DNA of 64,000 nt from Erinaceus europaeus (lineage: Eukaryota; Chordata; Mammalia; Eulipotyphla; Erinaceidae): positions 62,166,487-62,230,486 of the forward strand of contig NC_080175.1 in the NCBI RefSeq assembly GCF_950295315.1, in the 5' to 3' direction. This document shows positions 32,634 to 45,517 of this stretch, piece after piece. The notes below the pieces were generated by a model, which ran no database searches, was not told where the DNA came from, and worked only from the letters and a program-made list of their open reading frames with translations. Position 1 is the first letter of the stretch; each line of letters starts with the position of its first letter. The position numbers and the translations under genes are program-made.

Positions 32634-34204
32634 TTGACATCTATATATTAAGAAAGACAGGAACACTGAATATATAAACTGGGTATATAAATAGGGTTCC
32701 AGCATCTTGGATCTTTGAACAAAACAAGCCTTACAATTTAATTCATAAACATAACAACTTTGGTAGACTTCCAGTAATTCCCCTCATCTCATATTGGGGT
32801 CACAGAGAAGATATCTTCCATAAAGGCCACCATCTTACATATATTTGTATATACTAACAACATACAGAAAGGTAATTACTATGAATTAATTTCCTCTGAG
32901 TAGCTGATTATATTTTTAATATTTCAAAAAACACTCAAAATGATCCAAAGATAGACTAGAGGTTGTGGAAAATAAGACAGATTTGGATTTTTAAATAAAG
33001 AATTTTTAATAATTATTTTGTTTTTTTAGCCAGTGTTATAACTCTCAGAAATTTATAAAACTAAATAACTATTCAATAAAATGGTATGTCAGCTTTTCTT
33101 ATTAAAGTTGCAGCATTTGTTTGTCTGAAGTTACTAGAGCTTAAACTTGCATCAAGACCTTTTGGAATAAGTCCTGGCCAGACTAATCAAGTGATAATTA
33201 AGAATTGCTCCTGACAGAACTAGAATTTTTTTCAAAGGTGAAAGAGAACTAATCGTGTGCCTAGGTATATCTAAGCAACCTGAGCACTTAGCTTTCTTAA
33301 GAATTATTCCTGAAAGTGACCTTATTTTGATACATGACTCAAAATCCTTTATATTTTTAGATACAGCATTGGTGGTGTTTTAACGGAAGTGATGATAAAT
33401 TACTCTTATAACTCTCATTTTTAATTCTTTCAGGTGATATAAAATCTTGAAGCCTGCAATATCTTCAAAAAAATAAAAACATGAAGCTGTAATTCATCCT
33501 TTGCAGGAAGATGCCACAGGCAAAGCTATTAAAAATACTTGTAACTCTGCTCTCTACACCTATTTGTAAGGTAGACCATTAAAAGGTAATTTGCTACATG
33601 CAGATGGAAGTGCAAGACGAATAATATTTACAAATATGAGCAATTAAATTGAAAATCATAGGTTTAATTTATAATACTCTGTCATATAACATTCAACCCA
33701 TACATAATAAACTTCATTCATGTTTAAAATGTAATCACATTGTTAGGGTTGAAGGAGTTATTCCCTACAATGCAATTGAAAGCAAAATTTAGATGAGTGA
33801 AAACTGGCTTGAGGAAAGCTTCTACTTAAGTTACATGCTTCGCACTTTGAAATAGAAATAGTATTTATAGTTTGAAATGTGGACTTCAATGAATTTCAAA
33901 TACTCTCATCATAAACATTTACAGAATTTATGTCTCTATGTTTAAACACTATGATGTAAAGGAGAATCTGCAATAAAAATCACAGGACATTTTAAAATTC
34001 ATAATTTTACTAGTACATTTTTAAGTACAGCATATTCTCTTCAAAGTAAAAATATGTTTTTCTCCGCTTGAATAATTATTTAATAATCATACACTCAGAA
34101 ACTTAAATGCTATAAACAAAAGTTATATTTATTTTAAAATATTTGTCTTCCCACTGTATTCCCCATCAAATTAAGTCAAACTGATCCCTGAGCACTGTTT
34201 TGCT
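32176..34204. other. Unique AT-rich sequence with a (TA)n microsatellite
   Basis: The (TA) run lies at 32593-32630 in a wider TATA/TGTA-rich zone (32530-32632). No gene or interspersed repeat was recognised. Confidence 0.55.
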
Positions 34205-34570
34205 TTTTTATTTTATTTTTTTTATTTATTATTTGTTTTGCCTCCAGGGTTATTGCTGGGGCTCAGTGCCTGCACCATGAATCCACTGCTCCTGGAGACC
34301 ATTTTTCCCCCTTTTGTTACTCTTGTTGTTGTAGTCTTGTTGTGGTTATTATTGTTATTGTTGATGATGTTCGTTGTTGGATAGGACAGAGATAAATGGA
34401 AAGAAGAGGGGAAGACAGAGAGGGGGAGAGAAAAACAGACACCTGCAGGCCTGCTTCACTGCCTGTGAAGTGACTCCCCTGCAGGTGGGGAGCCGGGGGC
34501 TCAAACTGGTATCCTTGTGCAGGTCCTTGCACTTTGTGCCACGTGAGCTTAACCCGCTGCGCTACCGCCC
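34205..34570 (-). mobile_element. Family A SINE, long form
   Basis: The hairpin module ('GCCTCCAGGGTTATTGCTGG' to 'TGCTCCTGGAG') sits at 34241-34300, followed by the standard body and the head near 34565. An 18-bp tandem duplication, 'GACCCCCACTTTTTACA' plus one base, abuts the head at 34571-34606. Confidence 0.9.
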
Positions 34571-34619
34571 GACCCCCACTTTTTACAAGACCCCCACTTT
34601 TTACACTTTTTAAAAAACA

Positions 34620-34866
34620 TCTTGTTACCTTTATTTATTTGATAGAGACTGCCAGAAATCAAGAGGGTTGGGGCTGGACAATGGCACACCTGATTAAGTA
34701 TACGTAGTACAGAAAACAAGAGGCAAAGGGCTGGTAGAGAGGGAGAAAGACAGGCACCTACAACACTGCTTCACCACTCACAAAGCTTTATTCCTGCAGG
34801 TGGGAACCTGGTACTGCCTTGTAACATGAGCAATCAATCAACCAGGTGTGCCAACACTCAGCCCCC
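34620..34866 (-). mobile_element. Family B SINE with a nested plus-strand SINE head
   Basis: The minus-strand body is 'GATAGAGACTGCCAGAAATC' to 'CCAGGTGTGCC'. It is interrupted at about 34667-34722 by a plus-strand family B head ('GGGGCTGGACAATGGCACAC'). Confidence 0.75.
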
Positions 34867-35239
34867 TATTTTGCTTTTATTTAAATATAAAATCAACTTG
34901 TTCATTATGGTGGCTTTTTTATATTATTGAAACTTGCTGGGAGCATAGAAACGAAGAACATCTGGTTCCAAGAATGACCATGACATTGTTTAACTGGTAC
35001 TGCCCACACATTCTAATCTTCCTGTAAACCCTGCTGCTCTGTCACTGCACAGATGTTTCATTTATATGTTGAAATAACTAGGGAGGTGTTTCTTGATTCA
35101 TATTTACAATTTTATTGATCTATTTTTAAAATGTTTCATCTTCTACATCAGACTTAGTTGAGTGGCTGGCTCTAACTAGATTTTTTTCATAACAAGTATT
35201 CATTGGTTTAACTTTGTATTTCATTGCACTGAAATACAA
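34867..35239. other. Unique sequence
   Basis: No recognisable feature. Confidence 0.4.
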
Positions 35240-35385
35240 AGCACTTTTAAAATATTTATTTATTTTAGTGAGAAATGCAGACCAGACCACCTCTCAGCTT
35301 GTCACATATGAGCTGAGGCGTGGAATCAGGTCCCAGGTTCCCAACTCATAGTTTACCTCTGAGCTATTTCCCCAACATAAGCAGC
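35240..35385 (-). mobile_element. Degraded family D SINE
   Basis: An 'ATATTTATTTATTTTAGTGA' tail is followed by 'GAATCAGGTCCCAGG' and 'CTGAGCTATTTCCCCAAC'. Confidence 0.5.
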
Positions 35386-37320
35386 AAGCTGTTGTTATTG
35401 TTGTTGTTTCTGAATTAAAACTTTAAGCCACCTAAAATTAAAAACTCTCTGATATGAGCATAGTTTATTTAAGTCATAATCCCTAGCAACCTACCACAAC
35501 AGGTTACATTTTAAAAATGTTAAAATCATATGATTAATAATATCTTTTTTCTTGTCATGTATGTTGTCTATATTTATCTATATTTATAACTACATATTGT
35601 ACTATATGTTGCATTGCATAGAGCATGTGTATATACATATATGTAATGTATATACATACATATACACATATATACTTAGTTGTACACAGTATGCTTTCTA
35701 CCAGGATGAATGCTTATTTTTTTCTTATTAAATCAGGACATGTGATGTATTTATAATCTTAGAATGGACTTCACTTGACAAGAGAAATAAAAAACTCACC
35801 ACGAAGTCCTTATGTAGATGAGAATTACATGAATTATTATTTTTGTTCTATAGAACACAATTATTTAGTAGAAGGAGATGTGTGGGAAATTTCCATTCAG
35901 TATGAAATTAATGGAACAGAAAAGATTTCATTTTAAAATCTAATAATTTTTAACAACATAGATATTGAGATTAAAGATTTTATTAAATGCAGTTTGATCA
36001 GGTTTTAGCATGAGTAAATAAGTACTTTTTTTTGGCTATACTATCATTAGAAATTTCATGTGAACAAGAAATTAGAGAAAATTAATAGGAGAACTAAAGC
36101 ATTACCTTGGGACGATATCACACTTTTCATAACACATCAGCACTTGTTTTCAGATGTCTCATAAAGGTTATGTACCTTTCAAAACTTCATTACAATTTGG
36201 ACGCCTACACGACTATCCTGGAAACTAATATCAGATCTTCTTATATCTTATATTAAGGAGATCCTTTATTAATGTCTAGTGCCTCTTGATTGTGGGAACA
36301 TAACTATCTCATAGGTAAACTCTATGGAGAAAATATTGTCATTCAGTGTTTGCACTGAACATTTTCATGCTTTCATGAAAATAATTAAGACTTATTTGTT
36401 ATATGCTTTTTGCCTATGTGTTTGCTTGAACTGAACTTTTAGGATGAATACTTTGAAATAAGATTAAAGTATTATCTCATGTTGAATTCACAATATTAAA
36501 CAAGATATATAGGAATTCTGTCTTTACCATATGTTGATATAGGAATATTTGCACTAAAACAGCAGGCTTTTTTATTGAGTATATAAGGCAGATGAAATTT
36601 AGTATGGCAAAAAAGCAATCTAGCTACTTACGCAGAACTGTTGGTATTTCAGCAGTACCCCACAAAATTAATCAAGAGTTCAGCCTATTTTATCTACCAC
36701 TGCATCTGTGATAATCTTCTGCATTCCTAAACATATGTCTAGTCTTATTCTAGAGCCAGCCAAGTGCATAGATAAAAGATAATGAGATGCTTAATTAATA
36801 TTCTATGAACACTGCCAATGTTTATCCCCTCCCCCTATACTGCCAAACAATTCTTAAACACTGACAATTCTTACACACTTCTTGTCAACTGACTACATTA
36901 AATTAAGATCCCACTGGGGTGGTTGATTTTTCTAAAGAGGCTTATAGAAATCAGAGAAACTTCCTTCCCTACCCATGTGTTCAACACCAGGTGCTCTCCA
37001 AATGAAATAATTTGGGTTTTTTATAGGGATTTCACTACATAGGCAAAATATCAATAGTCATTGGAGACTGATTAAACCACCATGCCCTTTTACCCACCAG
37101 AACTCCAGAACTCAGGGCCTTAAGAAGGCAGATAGGATTGGAATATTCAATCATCTAATTAATCTCCTGACTAACTTCCCTAGTAATCTATCTCTAACCC
37201 TACATAAAAGCAAAATGTTACCTTGCCTGAATAATGAAAAGGAACTTTTTTGCTCTCTTCATTTAGAAAGTTCCAAATGTTTTAGGGGCTATGTCAAGAA
37301 CAATGACAAAGCTACAAAGA
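35386..37320. other. Long unique AT-rich stretch
   Basis: Contains a TATA/TACA-rich zone around 35570-35690. No gene or interspersed repeat was recognised. Confidence 0.5.
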
Positions 37321-37323
37321 CGT

Positions 37324-37377
<54 letters not shown>
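37324..37377. repeat. (TG)n microsatellite
   Basis: A nearly pure (GT) run of about 52 bp, the longest dinucleotide run in the window. Confidence 0.95.
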
Positions 37378-37381
<4 letters not shown>

Positions 37382-37659
37382 TATACATAGTGTCTTAACA
37401 TCTAGACCTATAAGTAAAACATGTCATTTATCTTTTTTGGTTGCTTGCAATTGTGAGGAAATAATATTACCTTGAAAATTGGTAGAAGAGTTAAATTTGT
37501 ATAGTGGATACACTATAGTATATAACATACATAATGGAGAGTTTTATAAAGAGAGATTAAGAAACTATAAATGTAATTATAGAAGTAGATATGTGTATAA
37601 ACTTGGAACTATGTTAAAAGAACCCACAACTGAACTCTAAAGAATGTGAATTTGTTTTA
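37378..37659. other. Unique sequence
   Basis: No recognisable feature. Confidence 0.4.
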
Positions 37660-37978
37660 TATATTTAGTTTTTATTGTCACTAGGGTTATCCCTGGTGAG
37701 TATATGGTGCCTATATAACAATACTCCATTTACCAGTGGCCATTTATTTCTCTCTCTATTTATTTCCTTCTCCCTTTCTTTCTTTCTATTTATTTTTTAT
37801 TATATTTTCTGGGCAAGATAAATTTTAAAGGAAGAGAGAGAGAGAGAGAGCAACTTGTAGCACTACTTCACCATTCTCAAAACTTATCCCCTGCAAATGG
37901 GCAGCAGGGGCTTGAACCCAGGTCTTTGCATATGATGACATTTGTGCTCATCTGAATATGCCACTACCTAGCCTTTGT
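37660..37978 (-). mobile_element. SINE, long form of the family B type, diverged
   Basis: A diverged hairpin-type module ('CACTAGGGTTATCCCTGG') at 37678-37745 is followed by an (AG)n tract (37829-37850) and the family B head ('GGGCTTGAACCCAGGTC'). Confidence 0.7.
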
Positions 37979-39299
37979 AAATAAATTCTAATATATATAG
38001 TGAAAAATGAAAATAATGACTTCATGTTTACTGTTGCAATGAGGATATAGCAAAGGAAAAGTAAGGCTTCACTGTGCAGATTCCATTGCTCACTTCTGTA
38101 TAGTCAAGTCTTGAGGTCCTATTAGTACAATGGTGGAGAAAAGTACTGGGTGAAAATTTTCAGAAAGTTTTTGATTATTTGATTGCACCAGTCAGGAATG
38201 GCACAGTAGTACGGGGAGAAAAAGATTTGGGTGGTGTGGTTCTAGGAATCTGGGCTTCGTTGGTGAATCATGAAAAAAAAAAAGCAAAAAAATAATTGTT
38301 TTTAAATATTAAAGGTAAACCTAAACAATTTATAATGATTTCTGCTTCCACACAAAACTCTTTCCCAAAGAGAAAAGCCATATGAAATGTTTTCCTAAAC
38401 TTGAAATGCAAATGCATGTGCTTGGTTGATTTGGAGATTAAAGACTGCCTTATTTCAGCATATACAGTTCTTTCTACTCCGTGAAGCTGCCTCTTCTCTA
38501 GGTGTTAAGAAAAATAAAAGCAGCTCTTAAAAATTTCATGTGAAAAAAAGGCAATTTTAAAGTAGTGCACTGAGAAAGGATTTTATTAAGGACCCAACAA
38601 ATACATTGGGGATATATTATCACAAATTAAACCATAGTTCCATTCTAAAACAAATATGACAAACAGTGACCTCATGTTATTTTCTTCAAAGTGTTGTTGC
38701 CTGATATCCTCTCATAATTACTTAGTATCAACTTTTATTTTTAAAAAAACTCTCATATTAATTAATACATTATATTGCTATTCTACCTAATGTTGATATA
38801 TCCCAATCTGGGAATTTGGAACAGGAAAAGCTTTTTTTTTTTTTTTTTTTAAGAGAGACTGTGCAAGGTAAAGAAAGTGAGGGACTGCAATGAATTCAGC
38901 ATAATTTATGGTGTGTGTATGTGTGTGTATTCAATAATATCCTGTGAGTTATCTCTAGCTGGAGTTCTAGATTGAATTGTATTTCCTTATTCATTCCTAG
39001 ATATGTAGAAGTCCTGATCTTAAAGTAACAATTGAATAGATTTGCAAATATGGCCATTAATAAAATTAATAGAATATATTAAGTGAGGTCTTGAGGGTGG
39101 AACCTTATTCAATAGGGTTGATATTCTCATCAAAAGAGATTCTTCTCTGTGATCACAAAGGAGCCATAGGAGGACATACCTAAAAGGAAGCCATTTGGAC
39201 TTTGACTGGAAACCCAATGAGCATGGCAACTCCATCTTGCTCTGGCAGCTTCCAGAACTATGGAGAAAAAAAAAAAAACTTTCTCTTCTTTCTTCTTTT
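37979..39299. other. Unique sequence
   Basis: A T tract lies at 38831-38850. Nothing else was recognised. Confidence 0.5.
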
Positions 39300-39405
39300 C
39301 TTCTTTTTTTAAACCAGAGCACTGTGGGGGATTGAACCTGGGACTTTGGAGCCTCAAGCACAAGAGTCTCTTTGCATAACCATTATGCTATCTACCCCCA
39401 ACCCA
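39300..39405 (-). mobile_element. Family C SINE
   Basis: 'AGAGCACTGTGGGGGATTG' is followed by 'CATAACCATTATGCTATC' in the inverted orientation. Confidence 0.8.
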
Positions 39406-40239
39406 CTTTCTTTAATTTCAGTTACACCACAATCCAAGTTGTGGTATTTTGTTATTACAGCCTGAACATATTAATATGCTTGCTACACTTTTTTCCTATC
39501 TAATAGGAAAATTAGCATTCAACTATTACACTGGTTGTTTTCAATCATGAGTACTTATGGGAAGCACGGTCTCTTTCCTTTCTTCTTTCTTTCTCTCTCT
39601 CTTTTTTAAAATTCCATCTGCCTCTGCATTTAGAGTTCTCCTGTTCTCGAATTACTGAGTGAAGTGCTCACCTTTTTGGATGAAGAGGCGGAATGTACAA
39701 CAGTCCCACAGTCCCCAGCCTCTTAAAATGCCATATGTTATGTGGGTATTCTTAGATAACTGTGAACCATTTAGACTTCCCCTGTGTCCCACTTATGGTT
39801 GACTGGCATGTGGTAACTTGGATAGGGTCAGTAAAAATTCTGTCTTCCTTGTATACAAACAGCAAAGAAGCTTTCTCACATAAAATGAAAAAGTATTAAG
39901 GAGATCTGGAAAAGGCAAAGGTTTAATCAGAATTATAGTGAAATCTGTGCTCTAAATTTGGAAAAGACATATTTTTAAATTCAATCTCAACTTGGACCCT
40001 CCACGTGTACTTAATGTACTTAGCTCTACGCAGGTATTATTACTACTTGCAAAGCCTTTTTGAGAGAGAAAATCATTTTTAATGTGCTGTAATCTGTACT
40101 TGTCATTAAATTAAGTAAGCAGAGAAACTCAGGTACCATTCTCTAATGGCTAAATTAGATATATCTTCCATTAAGTTTGCTATTCAAGAATATTTTGCCA
40201 AGATAGTAATGACTTAATCTCAGCATATATTGTTAAATG
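39406..40239. other. Unique sequence
   Basis: No recognisable feature. Confidence 0.5.
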
Positions 40240-40862
40240 TTATTACTGACTTAATATTGATTTACACAATTATAAGACAACAGGGGTACAATTCTCTACC
40301 ATTTCCACCACCAGAGTTCTGTGTTACCATTCCCTCCATTAGAACCCACAGCAGTTCTCCAAACGCTGCAGATGCAAACATGGATTTACTATTGTTTTTA
40401 CCTGTCTATGCTTACATACATTTGTCTGTTGTTATCCTAGAGTCCTGTCTCCTCTTCCTTTCCAAGTCACACTATTACTACTTCCAAATGGTCCTCCTTT
40501 TTTTGTTTGTTTGTTTTTGTTGTTGTTTTCCTCTTTTCTCTCTGGGTCCTGATGGAATTGGAGTTCAAGGCCTCTGTTCATCGTTGCCCTGTCTTTTCTC
40601 CCTTGCTGGGAGTATGAACCAAATTTTTTGGTTGTGCAGCAGGTGGGACTTCTGGTTTCTGTAATTCTTTGTCTGCTGAACCTGTTGGCACTGGGTGTTG
40701 GTATAAATCCATACCCTAGCTTGTCTCTATCTTTCTCTAGTTGGCAGGGCTCAGGAAAGATGAGGTTCCAGGATACATTGGTGAGGTCATCTGCCTAGGG
40801 AAATCAGGATGAAATCATGATAGCATCTGCAACTTGGTGACTGAGGCTGTAGTGCTTCTGTG
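40240..40862 (-). mobile_element. Old L1 3' UTR, minus strand
   Basis: The reverse complement parallels the L1 3' UTR: 'CACCAGAGTTCTG' start region, 'GGAGTATGAACC' and 'GATACATTGGTGAGGTCATC' (compare 21600). It is about as diverged as the 13625/15250 fragment. The SINE that follows appears to sit within the same L1 fragment. Confidence 0.75.
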
Positions 40863-40876
40863 GATGTCTCAGTTGT

Positions 40877-41178
40877 TGTTTATTATTATTATTATTATTA
40901 TTATTATTTTATATTTATTTTCCCTTTTTGTTGCCCTTGTTGTTTTTCATTGTTGTTGTAGTTATTGATATTGTCGTTGTTAGATATGACAGAGAGAAAT
41001 GGAGAAAGGAGGGGAAGACAGAGAGGGGGAAAGAAAGATAGACACCTGCAGACCTGCGTCACCACCTGCAAAGCAACTTCCCTGCAGGTGGAGTGCCTGG
41101 GGCTCCAACCCGGATCCTTATTCCTGTCCTTGTGCTTTGCACCACGTGCGCTTAACACGCTGTGCTACCCCCAACTCC
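40877..41178 (-). mobile_element. Family A SINE, short form, with (TTA)n tail
   Basis: The tail has expanded to a (TTA)n microsatellite at 40877-40906. A short duplication, GATGTCTCAGT, flanks it at about 40863-40873 and 41179-41190. Confidence 0.88.
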
Positions 41179-41190
41179 AGATGTCTCAGT

Positions 41191-41990
41191 TTTTGTTGGT
41201 GAGTTATGTTAAGTTCAGTAATTTTAGCTGTTTGTTGTTTGGGCGAGGGCTGGGAGGGGGGGATAAGTTCTTTTCCTTATTATTTCATGGCTATATCTTC
41301 CAGAAGTCTTGAGCATACATTTTGAATTTAACGTAAAGGTTCTGAAAAATGCTGGACAGAAAATTTATGTTATACCCTCATGTTTAGGCTGGGTTAAAAT
41401 TGTGTCAAGCTAATTGACTTCAATTTATTGGCTTCCAAATATTTTATTTGCTATTTAAATTTTGAAAATATTTTAACATATCCAGGAAGATCTAAGGAAG
41501 GAAACATCATTACAGTAGACTATTAGGTCCATGCTAAAACATGAATATTCACATTAAGCTTTATAAAGATTATAAAAATCAACTCAAGTTAGCTATTGTT
41601 TCCAAAGATAGAAGTCAAGTAGAAATTTTAGCCACTGGAGTAAATAAAAGAAAATTTGTTTTTGTTTTGTTTTAGTTTTTGTTTTTTCAGGGAGCTACAA
41701 ATTTCAGGATTGGATAATACCAACAATATCTTTAAAACGTAGATTTATAAGAAAGAAATAGACACTAGAGTTAAACATGTTCAGCACTCCACAGCTGACA
41801 CCTGAGAAAGGCAGAATCTGATACATACAGTGCAGATTCAGTAGATCACCTCAGTGAAGTAAATAACACAGCAGAAAATATTCTACTCTTTTTGATGGAA
41901 CAAGGAACTGTCTTAGAATATATAGTATTTGAGCTTTTTTTGTTAGTTTATATATATATATATATATATAATTCTTTACTTCCTGTTTTT
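41191..41990. other. Unique sequence with an (AT)n run
   Basis: The (AT) run is at 41949-41970. No gene was recognised. Confidence 0.5.
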
Positions 41991-42005
41991 CCACATCTGT
42001 TGATT

Positions 42006-42288
42006 TTAAAAATTTTTTTTTCCCTTTTGTTGCCCTTGTTTTTTCATTGTGGTTGTAGTTGTTATTGTTGTTGTTATTGATGTTGTTGTTGTTAGATAGT
42101 ACAGAGAGAAACGGAGAGGGGAGGGGAAGGCAAAAGGGGGAGAGAAAGACAGACACCTCAGACCTACTTCACAACTTGTGAAGGGACTCCCGACAGGTGA
42201 GGTGTGGGGGCTCGAACTGGGATCCTTTCTCCAGTCCTTGCGCTTTGTGCCGCATGAGCTTAACCTGCTGCGCTACTGCCTGACTCCC
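42006..42288 (-). mobile_element. Family A SINE, short form
   Basis: A T-rich start is followed by the standard body and a head ending 'CTACTGCCTGACTCCCC'. An imperfect duplication ('CACATCTGTTGATT' and 'CACATGTGTTGAAT') flanks it. Confidence 0.88.
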
Positions 42289-42299
42289 CACATGTGTTG

Positions 42300-43229
42300 A
42301 ATTAAACACTTAACAAGGGCATGGTGAAAAGAGATTCAAAAGTGACCACTAAGTGAATTTGGCTAGGTAAGATAGTTAAAAATAGGATTACAATGGGAAG
42401 ACAGGTTTGATAGTATTCTTTGAGTATTAAATCAATTCTGGGAAATACAAGCATATTGAAGGAACAGAAAATTGAATAATAGGGAAAAATTTTGGACATA
42501 GTTGAAGGGGTTAATGACATAACAGCACATGGGGGAGAGGGTGACAGAGATGAATTGTCTATCTTCAGATATGGTTATCTTCAAATATCCATAACTAAAG
42601 CAAAATAGTTAACCTCAAGTCTCTCTAAAACTTTGACCCAGACATCATCACATAAAGTCACATGAATTCTCACTTATACTTTAACAAATCAATTTTTCAT
42701 GAAATGAAAATATGAAATGACCCTGTTCTCAAGAAGCTATTTTATAAGCTACAGTAAAGATTGTAGTATAAGCATGCAGGGCATGTACTACTCAAAAGTC
42801 ATAAATTTGGAAGAAACCAGAGATAGTATTAAATATACTTATGATCAATGTCTAAAAGAATTCTAACCAGCAGATACTGAATTAAGACTGGTATTACATT
42901 AAGAGTTTGTTACTAAAGATATAAGCAATGATAATTTTACAGGGAAATGTCCAAAACTAGCTAAATATCACACAAGTTTCCAAGTATTATTTGTGTGATA
43001 TAAATATATCCATTAACTTGAGTGGAACTTATCTAAATTAAAAGAACACTGTCTAAATTCCACCTAAATTAGACAAGTTCTAAGAACATTACTCATTGAG
43101 CAAATACACAATGCAGGTAGTTAACTAAAAATGTAATATCCCTGTGGAAGAAAAACCAGTGAGGAACTAAAATAAATTAAATAGAAAATGCCCTTTCTGA
43201 ATATATTATATTAAACCAAAATTGAACAT
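42300..43229. other. Unique AT-rich sequence
   Basis: No recognisable feature. Confidence 0.5.
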
Positions 43230-44105
43230 ACAAAGGGAGCTAGGCAAAATAAGATGCCAAAATCTACCAAGCCTGCCCTGCAAGAAGTTCTAAAAAGTTC
43301 TCTTATAAACAATTACATCATCATTATCATGTCATATATCAGAACACTCTAAAAATTTAGATTAATAGCATTAAAATAATTTTATTCTACAATATCAGTA
43401 AATGCCAATGGCCTGAATTCACCTATTAAAAGATACAGAGTAGAAAGATGAATCAGAAAACACAACCCAACCATATGTTGTCTGCAGGAAACCCATCTAA
43501 CTCAACAAGACAAACACAGACTCAAAGTGAAAGGATAGAAAACTATTATACAAGCCAATGGACCACATACATGGGGCAGGAACAGCTATTCTCAATCTGG
43601 CATGATAAACTTTAAAACAGTAAAGTTTAAAACAAGTAAAGTTTAAAAACACAGAGATGGACATTACTTAATGCTCAGAGGATCAGCCAATCAAGAGGTC
43701 TTAAAGACTATTAACATCTATGCACCCAAGGAGAGGTTATCTAAATATATCAAACAACTGTTGAAAGAGCCACAGCAATATATTAACAGCAACACAGTAA
43801 TAGTAAAGGACTTCAACACCCCTTGGATGTTAGACCAAAAACTATCAGATACTTAGAGGAAAATGTTGGCAAAACTTTTTTCTACATATATTTTAAAGGC
43901 ATTTTCATTGAAACAAATCCAATTATTAAAAAAAAAAAAGTTGAACAATAAACACAAAGTAGAACTTGCACTGGGTCTGATGTATTGCACCACAGTAAAG
44001 GACTCTGGAGTAGGGGGAGGGGGTTCAGGTCCTGGAACATGATGGAAGAGGAGAATATAGAGGAAGGGAAGAATTGATGGCATAATTGTTATGCAAAGAG
44101 ACTTT
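43230..44105 (+). mobile_element. Old L1 with internal deletion
   Basis: The order is ORF1 3' end ('CCTGCCCTGCAAGAAGTTC'), spacer, ORF2 endonuclease start (AATGGCCTGAATTC, then CAGGAAACCCATCT), through 'GACTTCAACACCCC' at about 43822. The sequence then jumps directly to the ORF2 C-terminal region ('GTTAGACCAAAAACTATCAG') and to the old 3' UTR. The RT domain is deleted. Confidence 0.8.
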
Positions 44106-44155
44106 ATTCCTGAGGCTCCAAAGTCACAGGGTCATGGTGAGTTCAACTTCTTTAC
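44105..44155 (+). mobile_element. Family C SINE fragment
   Basis: 'GAGGCTCCAAAGTCACAGGG', with 'TTATGCAAAGAGACTTTATT' just before it, matches the sense family C copy at 24866. Confidence 0.6.
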
Positions 44156-44159
44156 CCCA

Positions 44160-44496
44160 TCCTAGATGGAGCTTGAAGATAACATGTAATGTGAGATAAG
44201 TCAGAAAAAAGAATAAATATGGGATAGCACTCATAGACAGTAGTTGAAAAACAACATCAGAAGGGAAACTCTAAGCAGAACTTGAACTAGATTTGGTGCA
44301 TTTCATCAAACTAAAAGACTCCAGGGTTGGGGGTTGTGGAGGTTAAGAGTTCAGGTCCTGAAATATGATGACAGAAGAGGACCTAGTGGGGGTTGTATTG
44401 TTATGTGAAATTGTTACAAATATACAAAATATTGTATTTTTTCTGTTGACTGAAAACCATTAATCCCCCAATAAAGAAATGTTTTTTAAAAAGATG
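44160..44496 (+). mobile_element. Old L1 3' end, complete to the tail
   Basis: 'GTGAGATAAGTCAGAAAAAA' and 'CATTAATCCCCCAATAAAG', followed by an A-rich tail, is the old 3' UTR type. Confidence 0.78.
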
Positions 44497-44580
44497 TCAA
44501 AATCTACAGTGAGATATCAGATTCACAGAAAGAATTCATAAAAATATGTTAGCTATAGCTTGTGATCGAATCCCTGGAGA

Positions 44581-44612
44581 GGGCCAGAGGGCCAGAGGGC
44601 CAGAGGGCCAGA
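44581..44612. repeat. 8-bp tandem repeat (GGGCCAGA)x4
   Basis: Four perfect copies of GGGCCAGA followed by CTTTTTTTT. Confidence 0.95.
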
Positions 44613-44837
44613 CTTTTTTTTGAGTAGGAATGTTCCAACCTGACCCGTCTTCCTCAGGTGTAGCATAGAGTATGTTGTCCATCCTCCTTTATGAGGATGC
44701 GACATTCTCTACCATTGTTGATCCAAGTAGAGAGCAACGTCCTATGGGGGCTCACAAAGGGGTCTGTTGTGTTGTTCCCGATAGAAATGACTAGACCACT
44801 AACAATGGAGAGAAGGATTTATTCAAGCTCTACTTCC
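44613..44837. other. Unclassified sequence, possibly an LTR fragment
   Basis: It ends 'GGAGAGAAGGATTTATTCAA', which resembles the minus-strand polyadenylation region of the LTRs in this window. No boundaries or duplications were found. Confidence 0.3.
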
Positions 44838-45115
44838 CCAGAGCCCTTCCCCACTAGGGAAAGAGAGCGAGAGGCTGGGACTATGGATAGACCTGTCAAT
44901 GCCCATGTTCAGCAAGGAAGCAATTACAGAAGCCAGACCTTGCACCTTCTGCATTACACAATGACCTTGGGTTTATATGCCCAAAGGGATAAAGAATAGG
45001 AAAGCTATCAGGGGAGGGGATGGGATACAGAGTTCTGGTGGTGGGAATTGTGTGAAGCTGTACCCCTCTTATCCTATAGTTTAGTCAATGTTTCCTTTTT
45101 ATAAATAAAAAATAA
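44838..45115 (+). mobile_element. 5'-truncated L1 3' UTR
   Basis: Matches L1#1 from about 11293 onward ('CCCCAGAGCCCTTCCCCACT', 'GCAATTACAGAAGCCAGACC') to an A-rich tail. Confidence 0.88.
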
Positions 45116-45179
45116 AAAAAAATTCATCTCACAAGCACACAAATCAATAAGTAATAAAGCCCAGGTGGGAGTGTATATT

Positions 45180-45517
45180 TATTTCTTTATGTATTTATTT
45201 ATTGAATCCAGTATTATCTCTGGGGCTTGGTGCCTGCACTATGATCCACTCCTCCTGGAGGCCATTTTCCCCATTTTTGTTGCTCTTGTTACCCTTGTTG
45301 TTGTTGTTTCTGTTGTCATTGTTGGATAGGACAGAGAGAAATTGAGAGAGGAGGGAAACACAGAAAGAGGGAGAGAAAGATACCTGCTGACCTGCTTCCG
45401 CTAGTGAAGCAACCTCCCTGCTGGTGGGGAGCCTGGGGCTGGAACCATGATCTTAGTGCTGTTACTTGTGTTTCACTTCATTACATGTACTTAACCCTGC
45501 TGCCCAGCACCCTAGGG
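45180..45517 (-). mobile_element. Family A SINE, long form
   Basis: The hairpin module is at 45205-45272. The rest is a standard body with several substitutions and a head ending 'CTGCTGCCCAGCACCC'. Confidence 0.82.

Noticed and set aside
29433..34204. Exons of a host gene in the longest low-repeat stretch
   Set aside because: The open frames are short, AT-rich and lack recognisable domains or paired splice signals. No support for coding was found.
37324..37377. (TG)n tract as a regulatory Z-DNA element
   Set aside because: Nothing nearby suggests a promoter or gene. It is best recorded as a microsatellite.
44581..44612. (GGGCCAGA)x4 as a CRISPR-like array
   Set aside because: The units are 8 bp with no spacers. 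This is a plain tandem repeat in a mammalian genome.
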